37,347 nt of DNA from BTRG01 sp036986275 (GTDB taxonomy: Bacteria; Pseudomonadota; Gammaproteobacteria; Acidiferrobacterales; SZUA-150). Of this stretch, positions 24,870 to 32,581 are shown piece by piece. Every line of letters starts with the position of its first letter. Position 1 is the first letter of the stretch. Location: positions 1-37,347 of the forward strand of contig BTRG01000016.1 of NCBI GenBank assembly GCA_036986275.1, in the 5' to 3' direction. Below the pieces are notes generated by a model, which made no database searches, was not told the origin of the DNA, and was given only the letters and a program-made list of their open reading frames with translations. A program made the translations under genes and the position numbers.

Positions 24870-26153
24870 CTATAAAACAGCTATTAACTGATCGGCCCGT
24901 GCCAGGCGCTCGGCCAGCAATGTCAGGAACTTCTTGTTGAAGCGAGCCTGCAAGGCATTGGAGGCCTCTCTCAGGCTCTCCGCCTGAATTTTGATTAGAA
25001 GGATAGGTGCATTGGTAGTGATGGTCGCGCTGCGTTTATTCTGGGCTTCGTTGATATAGACCATTTCACCAAAGCTGTCACCGGGTTTGATGAGACCTAA
25101 TAATTTGCCGCTCTTGGTGACCCGCGCTTCGCCCGAGGCGAGAATAAAAAAGGATTTGCCAACTTTGTCTTCCTGCAGCAATACCGCATCTTTAGGAAAG
25201 ATTTTCCATTTACTGATGCGCACCAGTTCCCATAGTTCGGTTTCAGAAAAGTCCTTAAAAAATTCGAGGTGTGTGAGGGTGTTATAGCGCTTGGTATCGG
25301 AATTCTCTTCTTCTGAGTCATTATTGCTGGAGGGAAATACCTTGCTCAAGTCGTCGGAGAAATCAGCCCAGGCGCCATAGCGTTGTTCCCGGTTTTTATT
25401 CATTGCGCGCTTGACGATGCGTTCAATTTCTTCAGGTATCTCCGGTCGTATCTCACGCAAGGGTTTGGCTTCATCATTCAGTATTTTATTGACGAAGCCA
25501 TATTCAGAATCGGCCACAAAAGGCAGCTTGCCGGTCAACATTTGATAGAACACCACGCCCAGGGAATAGATGTCTGTCTGATTATTCAGGTCTTGTCCTT
25601 TGATTTGTTCGGGCGACATATAGGCGGGTGATCCCACGGCGCCAACAACCTGGGTTTGCTCGGCGGTATGATGCAGGGCAGCGCCAAAATCAGCCACCTT
25701 GATTTCGGTATCCCCCAGAAACATGATATTGGCCGGTTTGATGTCGCGATGGATCAGGCCGTACTGCCAGGCATATTCAAGCGCCTTGCAACATTTAAAA
25801 ATGATTTCCGTTACCCGCTGTATAGGCATCAGGTTGCCGGGATCGCAATAGGTCTTGAGCGTGGTGCCAGGCACGTATTCCATCACGATATAATGGGTGT
25901 CATTTTCTATGCCGGCGTCAAAGACACGGATAATGTGCGGGTGATGCAGCTTTCCGGCCAGGCTGGCCTCATTCATGAACATTTTCTTGAATTTTGGACC
26001 ATTCACGGGATCCAGGAAGACGCCCTGTGAAGCAGCCTTGATGGCGACTTCATCGCCCGTAAAGGGGTCCTCGGCGACATAGACCGACGCGGTTGCGCCC
26101 TTGCCGATTTCACGTGTGACCTGGAATTTTCCGATTTTTTCCAGTTTGGCCAT
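24870..26153 (-). CDS. Ser/Thr protein kinase fused to a cyclic-nucleotide-binding domain
   Basis: A 427-residue soluble kinase. The Hanks-type kinase domain (about 10-270) is complete: glycine loop GKGATASVY (18-26), Lys39 in VAIK, catalytic Asp137 in HRDIKPAN, Asp155 in DFG, and activation-segment GSPAYMSPEQ. After an acidic linker (about 275-290, SSNNDSEEENSD), a cNMP/CRP-like beta-barrel domain follows (about 300-400). It has FFILASGEARVTKSG and FGEMVYINEAQNKRSATI, which retain the Glu and Arg usual in nucleotide-binding members. There is no membrane helix or PASTA domain. cNMP control of the kinase is inferred from architecture. The gene stands alone; no cognate phosphatase is visible in the window. 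Confidence 0.92.
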   Translation of the reverse strand: MAKLEKIGKFQVTREIGKGATASVYVAEDPFTGDEVAIKAASQGVFLDPVNGPKFKKMFMNEASLAGKLHHPHIIRVFDAGIENDTHYIVMEYVPGTTLKTYCDPGNLMPIQRVTEIIFKCCKALEYAWQYGLIHRDIKPANIMFLGDTEIKVADFGAALHHTAEQTQVVGAVGSPAYMSPEQIKGQDLNNQTDIYSLGVVFYQMLTGKLPFVADSEYGFVNKILNDEAKPLREIRPEIPEEIERIVKRAMNKNREQRYGAWADFSDDLSKVFPSSNNDSEEENSDTKRYNTLTHLEFFKDFSETELWELVRISKWKIFPKDAVLLQEDKVGKSFFILASGEARVTKSGKLLGLIKPGDSFGEMVYINEAQNKRSATITTNAPILLIKIQAESLREASNALQARFNKKFLTLLAERLARADQLIAVL

Positions 26154-26287
26154 TTTTTATTATTTCCCCGCTAGAGTCCTCAAGAGTAGTGCCAAATACG
26201 GGTGAGGCCAACATCAACGCGCTTGCCCGTTTGCCATAAGTCACGCATTATTGGCCGCCAAAATGGGCCCAGGAGTCTGAATAAACG

Positions 26288-27064
26288 ATGAATGTCTTCG
26301 TCTTCGATATAGAAACCATCCCTGATGTGGATGCCGGGCGGCGTATTTATGAACTCGATGGCCTGAATGACGATGATGTCGCCAAGGTCATGTTTCACAA
26401 GCGCCGGGAGCAGACGGGAGATTCTGATTTTCTGCGCCTGCACTTGCACCAGATCGTGGCCATCTCCGCGGTCTTTCGGCATGGTGACGGCCTCAAGGTC
26501 TGGACCCTGGGGGACCCTGAGAGTAGCGAGGCCGAGATCGTGCGGCGCTTTTTTGATGGCATCAAACGCTTTACGCCTACGCTGGTGTCCTGGAATGGTG
26601 GCGGTTTTGATTTGCCGGTCCTGAACTACCGCGCCCTGAAGCATGGCATTGTTGCCCAGCGCTATTGGGATATGGGTGAAGACGACAGGGACTTTAAATG
26701 GAATAACTATGTCAACCGTTATCACCAGCGGCACACGGATCTGATGGACATGTTGGCCATGTTCTCACCACGGGCCAATGCACCGCTGGATGAGATTGCC
26801 GTGATGCTGGGTTATCCCGGCAAGATGGGTATGAGCGGCGCCAAGGTTTGGGGGCAATACCAACAAGGCAATATCATGGATATCCGCAATTATTGCGAGA
26901 CGGATGTACTGAATACCTATCTTGTTTATTTGCGCTGGTTACTCAATCGCGGACAACTCACACAGTCCGCACTGGAAAAAGAAGAAACGTTGGTGAAGGA
27001 GACCTTGAAGTCAGAGAACAAACCTCACCTGGCGGATTTCCTGCAAGCCTGGGAACAGGGTTAA
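26288..27064 (+). CDS. Predicted 3'-5' exonuclease (PolB-exonuclease-like, DnaQ fold)
   Basis: 258 residues with the DEDD exonuclease motifs: Exo I FDIETIPD (Asp7, Glu9), Exo II VSWNGGGFDLPVLNYRAL, and a terminal YCETDVLNTYLVYLRW carrying the last aspartate. This matches the family described as related to the exonuclease domain of DNA polymerase B. Substrate and role are unknown, probably DNA or RNA end-trimming. AGGAG lies 12 bases before the ATG, a long spacing. It opens a five-gene operon with rlmD six bases downstream. Confidence 0.88.
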   Translation: MNVFVFDIETIPDVDAGRRIYELDGLNDDDVAKVMFHKRREQTGDSDFLRLHLHQIVAISAVFRHGDGLKVWTLGDPESSEAEIVRRFFDGIKRFTPTLVSWNGGGFDLPVLNYRALKHGIVAQRYWDMGEDDRDFKWNNYVNRYHQRHTDLMDMLAMFSPRANAPLDEIAVMLGYPGKMGMSGAKVWGQYQQGNIMDIRNYCETDVLNTYLVYLRWLLNRGQLTQSALEKEETLVKETLKSENKPHLADFLQAWEQG

Positions 27065-27070
27065 CCCTGG

Positions 27071-28405
27071 ATGGCAAGAAGGTCGCGCAAGCGTCGTGAC
27101 GACACGGTGTATACCGCTGAAGTGTCTGATCTGGACCACCACGGCAATGGTGTGGCGCGCAGTCATGGCAAGGTGGTTTTTATCGCCGGCGCCTTGCCGG
27201 GTGAAACCGTACGTTTCAGGATTCAACGTAAACGCAGCAAGTTTGATTTTGGCAAACTGGAAGAAATTGTAACGGCATCGCCAGATCGCGTGACGCCGCC
27301 CTGTGAAGTCTTTGGTGTTTGCGGTGGCTGCAGTTTGCAACATCTACGCTATGCAGCACAGATCAACTTCAAACAATCCTTATTGCGTGAACAACTTCAA
27401 CATGTTGGCAATGTTGAACCGCAGACCTGGCTGGCGCCGTTAAGCAGTGAACCCTGGCACTACAGACGCAAGGCCAGGCTGGGTGTACGCCTGGTACCCA
27501 AGAAAGGCGGCATCCTGGTTGGCTTCAGGGAAAAGGGGGCTTCGTACATTACCGGTTTGCAAGGTTGTCATGTACTGGATAGGCATATAGCGGAGCAATT
27601 GCCTGCCTTGCATAAACTGATTACCGGGATGTCATGTCCCAATCGTATTCCGCAAATTGAAGTGGCGGCAGGTGATAATGAGCTGGCATTTATTTTTCGT
27701 AATTTAGACCCGCTAACGGATGCAGATGAAAACAGGTTTGTTGACTATGGGAAGAAAACCGGAATACAGATTTATAAACAGCCGGCCGGACCTGACAGTA
27801 TCGCTCGTTTATGGCCTGTAGACGCACCTGCGTTATCATACACTCTTCCAGCGTATAATCTCTGTTTCAACTTTCGTCCGACAGATTTCACACAAGTGAA
27901 TGCCGGCATGAATCAATTAATGATAGAGCAAGCACTTGCCTTGCTCGGGTTGAATCATGATGACAGGGTACTGGACCTGTTTTGTGGCTTGGGTAACTTT
28001 ACTTTACCGATCGCAACAGAGGCAGGTCAGGTGCTGGGTATTGAAGCGGATGAACTGCTGATTACCGCGGCACGTGTGAATGCCAGTAATAACAAGGTGG
28101 CCAATGCAGATTTTCGTTGTGCAGATCTCTACCAATATACTGAAGAGCTGCCCTGGCATGGGTTTAGCTATAATAAGTTGTTACTGGACCCACCACGTTC
28201 AGGCGCCCTGGAAGTACTTGAGCGCCTGCCGGAGGCCGGACCTGATCGCATCGTCTATGTCTCGTGCAATCCCGCGACCCTGGCGCGTGACACAGATTAT
28301 CTGGTGAGCAAAAGAGGTTATACTCTGGTTCAGGCAGGTATTTTGGATATGTTTCCACAGACCAGTCATGTTGAATCCATGGCCATGTTTGAAAAAAATC
28401 ACTGA
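27071..28405 (+). CDS. rlmD: 23S rRNA (uracil-1939-C5)-methyltransferase RlmD
   Basis: A SAM-dependent RNA m5U methyltransferase. The 444 residues contain an N-terminal TRAM domain (about 10-70), the 4Fe-4S cluster cysteines (CEVFGVCGGC, with a fourth in LQGCHVL), and the SAM fold with VLDLFCGLGNFTLP. LLDPPRSGA and the catalytic cysteine in VYVSCNPATLARD follow. Assignment to RlmD rather than RlmC or TrmA rests on the TRAM domain, length and cluster; RlmC-type activity cannot be excluded. The stop overlaps the next ATG (TGATG). Confidence 0.9.
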   Translation: MARRSRKRRDDTVYTAEVSDLDHHGNGVARSHGKVVFIAGALPGETVRFRIQRKRSKFDFGKLEEIVTASPDRVTPPCEVFGVCGGCSLQHLRYAAQINFKQSLLREQLQHVGNVEPQTWLAPLSSEPWHYRRKARLGVRLVPKKGGILVGFREKGASYITGLQGCHVLDRHIAEQLPALHKLITGMSCPNRIPQIEVAAGDNELAFIFRNLDPLTDADENRFVDYGKKTGIQIYKQPAGPDSIARLWPVDAPALSYTLPAYNLCFNFRPTDFTQVNAGMNQLMIEQALALLGLNHDDRVLDLFCGLGNFTLPIATEAGQVLGIEADELLITAARVNASNNKVANADFRCADLYQYTEELPWHGFSYNKLLLDPPRSGALEVLERLPEAGPDRIVYVSCNPATLARDTDYLVSKRGYTLVQAGILDMFPQTSHVESMAMFEKNH

Positions 28406-28899
28406 TGTCCAGGGCTCATATTATAACGGTACACGTTCCCACGCAGACCCTGCATGCAATCAATGAAAAGGGTGGCGTGATATTGTCTGCGCGTATTTCT
28501 ACAGCTAAAAATGGTGTCGGAGAAGTCATGGATAGCGAGCAAACCCCGAGGGGAGTGCACATCATCCGTGCCAAGATAGGCGCAGGGGCCAGGAGCGATA
28601 CTGTATTTGTAGGGCGCCGGCCTACAGGAGAGATTTATTCAACAGAGCTAAGGAAGCAGCATCCTGACCGTGACTGGATACTAACCCGTATCATGTGGCT
28701 CAGCGGTACTGAAGTGGGACGTAATCGACTGGGTAATGTTGACACCATGCGACGGTATATTTACATACATGGCGCTCCGTTTGATGATCCCATGGGGGTT
28801 CCCAATTCTCATGGTTGTATCAAGATGCACAATAAAGACATTATAACACTATTCGACAACGTGCCTGTGGGTACTTTGGTTAATATAATAGGTAAGTAA
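28405..28899 (+). CDS. YkuD (L,D-transpeptidase fold) protein without signal peptide
   Basis: 164 residues that are almost entirely one YkuD domain. The active-site block is intact: IHGAPFDDPMGVPNSHGCIKM, with catalytic Cys138 and its conserved His136. There is no signal peptide, lipobox or membrane helix, so the product should be cytosolic, where 3-3 crosslinking cannot take place. Leaderless YkuD enzymes such as ElsL of Acinetobacter act as L,D-carboxypeptidases in muropeptide recycling. The nagZ gene two bases downstream supports that role. The function is inferred from fold, location and neighbour. Confidence 0.85.
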   Translation: MSRAHIITVHVPTQTLHAINEKGGVILSARISTAKNGVGEVMDSEQTPRGVHIIRAKIGAGARSDTVFVGRRPTGEIYSTELRKQHPDRDWILTRIMWLSGTEVGRNRLGNVDTMRRYIYIHGAPFDDPMGVPNSHGCIKMHNKDIITLFDNVPVGTLVNIIGK

Positions 28900-28900
28900 G

Positions 28901-29923
28901 ATGTCTCTGGGCCCCATCATGCTGGATGTCGCAGGTTTCGTCTTGACAGATGAAGAGCGGCAGCGTCTGCAGCATCCATCTGTAGGTGCGGTGATCCTGT
29001 TCAGTCGTAACTATGAGTCTCCGCGGCAATTGATGGCCTTGATACAGGACATCCATGCACAGCGTACACCTCGGCTGCTGGTGGCGGTGGATCACGAAGG
29101 CGGCCGTGTACAGCGTTTCCGTGAAGGTTTTAGCGCTTTACCGGCGGCGAGAATCTTCGGCGACATTTATGATGAGCATCCCCGGCGCGGCAGGGACCTG
29201 GCCGAAGCGGCGGGGTGGTTGATGGCCGTCGAATTGCTGTCCGTGGGTGTGGATTTCAGTTTTGCCCCCGTGTTGGACCTGGACCGTGGTGTCAGCAGTG
29301 TCATCGGTGACAGGGCGTTTCATAGCAATCCGGAGATTGTGGCCGAGCTGGCGCATTCCTATATGGTAGGTATGCACAACGCCGGTATGGCAGCGACCGG
29401 TAAACACTTCCCTGGCCACGGTGCTGTTAAGGAAGATTCACATCACGACCTGCCGGTTGATGATCGCGAATATCAAGACATTGCCATGGAAGATATCGTA
29501 CCGTTTGAGCGCATGGTGCATTATGGCCTGGCCGCTGTCATGCCAGCCCATGTGTTATATAAAAATGTGGATAGCCGGCCCGCGGGGTTCTCACGTTTCT
29601 GGTTACAGGAAGTGCTGCGCAATCGTTTACAATTCCAGGGAGTAATATTCAGTGATGACTTGTCCATGGCAGGCGCTCATGCACAAGGCACTATCGTAGA
29701 AAGAGCAGATGCCGCCCTGGACGCGGGTTGTGACATGGTGCTGGTGTGCAATGATGCAGAGGCGGCGAATGAGCTGGTGCGGAACCTGGAAGTAAAAGAC
29801 AACCCGGCAAGCCTGATGAGGCTGGTGCGCATGCATGGCCGCGGCGAAATGACCAGGGAGCAACTGCTGCAAGATCATCATTATTTACAAACGAGAGATA
29901 TGATTGGCAATATCACGCGGTGA
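28901..29923 (+). CDS. nagZ: Beta-N-acetylhexosaminidase NagZ (GH3)
   Basis: Cytosolic glycosidase that removes GlcNAc from anhydro-muropeptides during peptidoglycan recycling. In AmpC-inducible bacteria it makes the inducer of beta-lactamase. The 340 residues match the family (E. coli 341). GH3 motifs are present: AVDHEGGRVQRF, the KHFPGHGAVKEDSHHDLP loop carrying the catalytic Asp-His pair, and VIFSDDLSMAGA with the nucleophile aspartate. It follows the YkuD gene directly and overlaps speD by one base. Confidence 0.96.
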   Translation: MSLGPIMLDVAGFVLTDEERQRLQHPSVGAVILFSRNYESPRQLMALIQDIHAQRTPRLLVAVDHEGGRVQRFREGFSALPAARIFGDIYDEHPRRGRDLAEAAGWLMAVELLSVGVDFSFAPVLDLDRGVSSVIGDRAFHSNPEIVAELAHSYMVGMHNAGMAATGKHFPGHGAVKEDSHHDLPVDDREYQDIAMEDIVPFERMVHYGLAAVMPAHVLYKNVDSRPAGFSRFWLQEVLRNRLQFQGVIFSDDLSMAGAHAQGTIVERADAALDAGCDMVLVCNDAEAANELVRNLEVKDNPASLMRLVRMHGRGEMTREQLLQDHHYLQTRDMIGNITR

Positions 29924-30759
29924 TGGCAAAGAAACGTTCAAAAAAGAAATCGGCACAGCCTATTAAACCACTGGGCAAACTCAAGCTGGAGAGTTTCAAT
30001 AATCTGACCAAAACCCTGAGTTTTAATATTTATGATGTTGCCTATGCCAAAACAGAGCATGAACAGCGTGAATATATTGCCTATATTGATGAAGTCTATA
30101 ACGCAGAACGTCTGACGCAGACCCTGAAGGAAGTGGCCGATATTATCGGTGCGAATATTCTGAATGTTGCATACCAGGATTATGACCCCGAGGGGGCCAG
30201 CGTCACCATGTTAATATCGGAACTGCCACTGACTGAAGAGCCCGCGAACCCGGAAGAGCCGGGGCCTTTACCCGATACCGTGGTTGCCCATCTGGATAAG
30301 AGCCATATCACGGTGCATACCTATCCGGAAAGTAGTCCCTATGCCGGAATCAGCACCTTCCGCGTGGATATCGATGTAGCGACATGTGGCAAGGTTTCAC
30401 CACTGCGGGCCTTGAATTACCTTATTCATTCCTTTGAGTCCGATATTGTTATTATTGATTACCGTGTACGGGGTTTTACGCGCGACGTGAAAGGTAAAAA
30501 ACACTATATCGATCACAAGATCAATTCAATACAGAATTTTATTGATCCGGGTACCCTGGACCATTATCAGGCGCTTGATGTAAATGTGTATCAGGAAAAC
30601 ATGTTCCATACAAAAATGTTGCTAAAAGACTTCGACCTTGACGAATATTTATTTGCCCTCAGCAAGGACGAATTGAAACCAAATGAACAAAAGAAAGTGG
30701 AAAAGAAGCTGCGCCGGGAAATGCTGGAGATATTCTACGGTCGGAATATATCCGCTTAG
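29923..30759 (+). CDS. speD: S-adenosylmethionine decarboxylase proenzyme (SpeD)
   Basis: A pyruvoyl enzyme that decarboxylates SAM to supply aminopropyl groups for spermidine. The 278 residues resemble E. coli SpeD (264) along the whole length, with an extra basic N-terminal tail (AKKRSKKKSAQPIKPLG). Self-cleavage should occur between Lys126 and Ser127 (LDKSHITVHTYPE), Ser127 becoming the pyruvoyl group. FNNLTKTLSFNIYD and DYRVRGFTRD are diagnostic. ATG 29923 overlaps the nagZ TGA; GTG 29920 is the alternative. No spermidine synthase gene (speE) is adjacent. The end overlaps the convergent membrane gene by four bases. Confidence 0.96.
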   Translation: MAKKRSKKKSAQPIKPLGKLKLESFNNLTKTLSFNIYDVAYAKTEHEQREYIAYIDEVYNAERLTQTLKEVADIIGANILNVAYQDYDPEGASVTMLISELPLTEEPANPEEPGPLPDTVVAHLDKSHITVHTYPESSPYAGISTFRVDIDVATCGKVSPLRALNYLIHSFESDIVIIDYRVRGFTRDVKGKKHYIDHKINSIQNFIDPGTLDHYQALDVNVYQENMFHTKMLLKDFDLDEYLFALSKDELKPNEQKKVEKKLRREMLEIFYGRNISA

Positions 30760-31361
30760 CTTACAGCGCGTGCTGTTAACTGGTAACGGCGCCAGGCTCT
30801 CCACACCCACCACGCTGTTGCATAGATCCAGACAAAAGGATCTATCAAATAGTCCCACAGGTTGCGCGATTCCAATAACTCTATATTGAATGCACTAATC
30901 GTAGCGATCACAACAGCAATAATGATGTATTGCCGCCGCCAGCATGCCGCCAGCCCTGATACCAGTAGCGCCACAGCCAAGACCCATGCTTCATAACCAA
31001 TAGAATAGAGATCAAAGGCCGTGGCGCCCAGGGATGTGGGGTACAGTATGAAGCCCGCCGCGGTAATTGCAGCCAATATGAGATGTCGTGATCGTTCTGG
31101 AATTATCTGTTTTCCCGACAAGCGAAACACCACGGCATCGCCCAGGAGTATCAGTGTAATGATACTAAGGTCGCCTGTGATACCTCGCACGTAAGTATAG
31201 ACAGACATGCCTTTAACAGGTATCGCCACAATCAGTGCGGCGGCAAGAATAACAATTAAGATGCGAATACCGTTTACATTCCGGCGTGAGTATATTATAG
31301 AAAGCAGCCACGCAAGCAATAACGCCGGACCAAGGTAAGCACTGATTTGGGCCAGCATCAT
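30756..31361 (-). CDS. Hypothetical polytopic membrane protein
   Basis: 201 residues with about six hydrophobic helices (ISAYLGPALLLAWLLSIIY, then ILIVILAAALIVAIPV, and so on) and a basic C terminus (WRAWRRYQLTARAVS). I recognise no family or motif. ATG 31361 is chosen because it overlaps the sialidase-like stop as ATGA, implying coupled translation. An in-frame ATG at 31385 would add eight mostly acidic or polar residues. It may form a unit with the membrane-anchored sialidase-like protein. Confidence 0.7.
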   Translation of the reverse strand: MMLAQISAYLGPALLLAWLLSIIYSRRNVNGIRILIVILAAALIVAIPVKGMSVYTYVRGITGDLSIITLILLGDAVVFRLSGKQIIPERSRHLILAAITAAGFILYPTSLGATAFDLYSIGYEAWVLAVALLVSGLAACWRRQYIIIAVVIATISAFNIELLESRNLWDYLIDPFVWIYATAWWVWRAWRRYQLTARAVS

Positions 31362-32509
31362 TGTCGTTGTTTCTTCTTCAGCCATGCTAGATTGAAAGTG
31401 ATATGTTTAATCCTGTGTTTCTTCCAGGTATAGCTCAAGTGAAACAGGCCGTCCTGCGTTTCAATGAGGAAAGGATAAGAGAAGCGCATGCTGCGGTCAG
31501 GTTGTTCATTTTCAAAGGCATGAAGGGTCTCCCAGTTAAGGCCATTATCCCTGGATGTCGCTAGTGATAGATTATGGCGCCCCCTTTGTGCGTGGTTGTA
31601 AACCATTAATAATTCACCGCTTGCAAGCCTGTGCGTATAAATTCCTGCGTTGGGATTGGGCAGCGTTGTCGGCATCAGGGGAGACCAGTGTTTGCCGCCA
31701 TCACGTGTTTCGCTACGTAAAATATAGCGCGGCCTTGGCCCACTGTCCCTGAGGAATGCAACGGCGTCGTGCTCGTCGATTACCGCCAATACAGGTTGCA
31801 GACTGTTTCTTGACTGGCCGATACGGATCTTGTTTTCGACTTTAGCCTCGTGGTTGATTATCAGCAGTTCACCAAATTTCTTTGCCAACTCATGATAGAC
31901 AGGCAGGGCCAGGCGACCATCTTTCAGCTCTATGGGTGCTGCCCTGACCAGGGTGCTGACATTGATAAAGGGGCTGGCAATCAATCGTTTTGCATTGCCC
32001 CATGATCGGCCGTCATCTTCTGAAGTCATGACGTTGATCGCGCTGCCCGACCAGCCGCCTGCCGATACCGAAACATAAAACAGCCACAGCCTGTCCAGCC
32101 GGTCGCGAAATAGTACCGGATTGCCCAGGGTCTTGATGAAGCGATTAAGCTGGACCTGGGTTTGTTGCCGATCGGTAATTTTCCGGGCAGACGACCAGAT
32201 ACCCGTCTTCTTGTTCAAGCGCGCCTGATAGATGGCCGCATCATCCGCCCCTTCACGGGTACCACCATACCAGGCCGCCATAACGTCGCCATTGGCAAGT
32301 TCCGCCAGGGTCGAGGCATGGGTGTAAGCGGTGAGATTCCCGGGTGTAATGAAGTGCTCCTGGTAGATGCTGCGTGCCGCGCCCTCATGCGCAGGTCGAG
32401 CAGGCACAATAAACGGACTATCAGGTTTCGGCGCCACACGCCAAAATGTTGGTACAAAAGCAATCACCAGCAGCAGGGCAAGGGATGCTTGCTTATAGGA
32501 TCGGGTCAT
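31358..32509 (-). CDS. Membrane-anchored sialidase-fold (BNR/Asp-box) protein
   Basis: 383 residues with one N-terminal hydrophobic segment (ASLALLLVIAFVPTFWRV, about 8-25) serving as signal or anchor. A six-bladed sialidase-like beta-propeller follows. Three Asp-boxes are visible: TSEDDGRSWG, ETRDGGKHWS and TSRDNGLNWE. The N-terminal block AAWYGGTREGADDAAIYQAR is characteristic of the exo-alpha-sialidase-like BNR family. Many of these act on sugars other than sialic acid, so the substrate is open. ATG 32509 is used; TTG 32539 is in frame but has no ribosome binding site. It is divergent from the ArnT-like gene 72 bp away and coupled to the downstream membrane protein. Confidence 0.82.
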   Translation of the reverse strand: MTRSYKQASLALLLVIAFVPTFWRVAPKPDSPFIVPARPAHEGAARSIYQEHFITPGNLTAYTHASTLAELANGDVMAAWYGGTREGADDAAIYQARLNKKTGIWSSARKITDRQQTQVQLNRFIKTLGNPVLFRDRLDRLWLFYVSVSAGGWSGSAINVMTSEDDGRSWGNAKRLIASPFINVSTLVRAAPIELKDGRLALPVYHELAKKFGELLIINHEAKVENKIRIGQSRNSLQPVLAVIDEHDAVAFLRDSGPRPRYILRSETRDGGKHWSPLMPTTLPNPNAGIYTHRLASGELLMVYNHAQRGRHNLSLATSRDNGLNWETLHAFENEQPDRSMRFSYPFLIETQDGLFHLSYTWKKHRIKHITFNLAWLKKKQRQ

Positions 32510-32581
32510 GGGGCGTTTTATAGGTATAATGCGACGCAAAACGAGCCCAGATTACCAGAGCCGCATCGCCACTGACACCCC

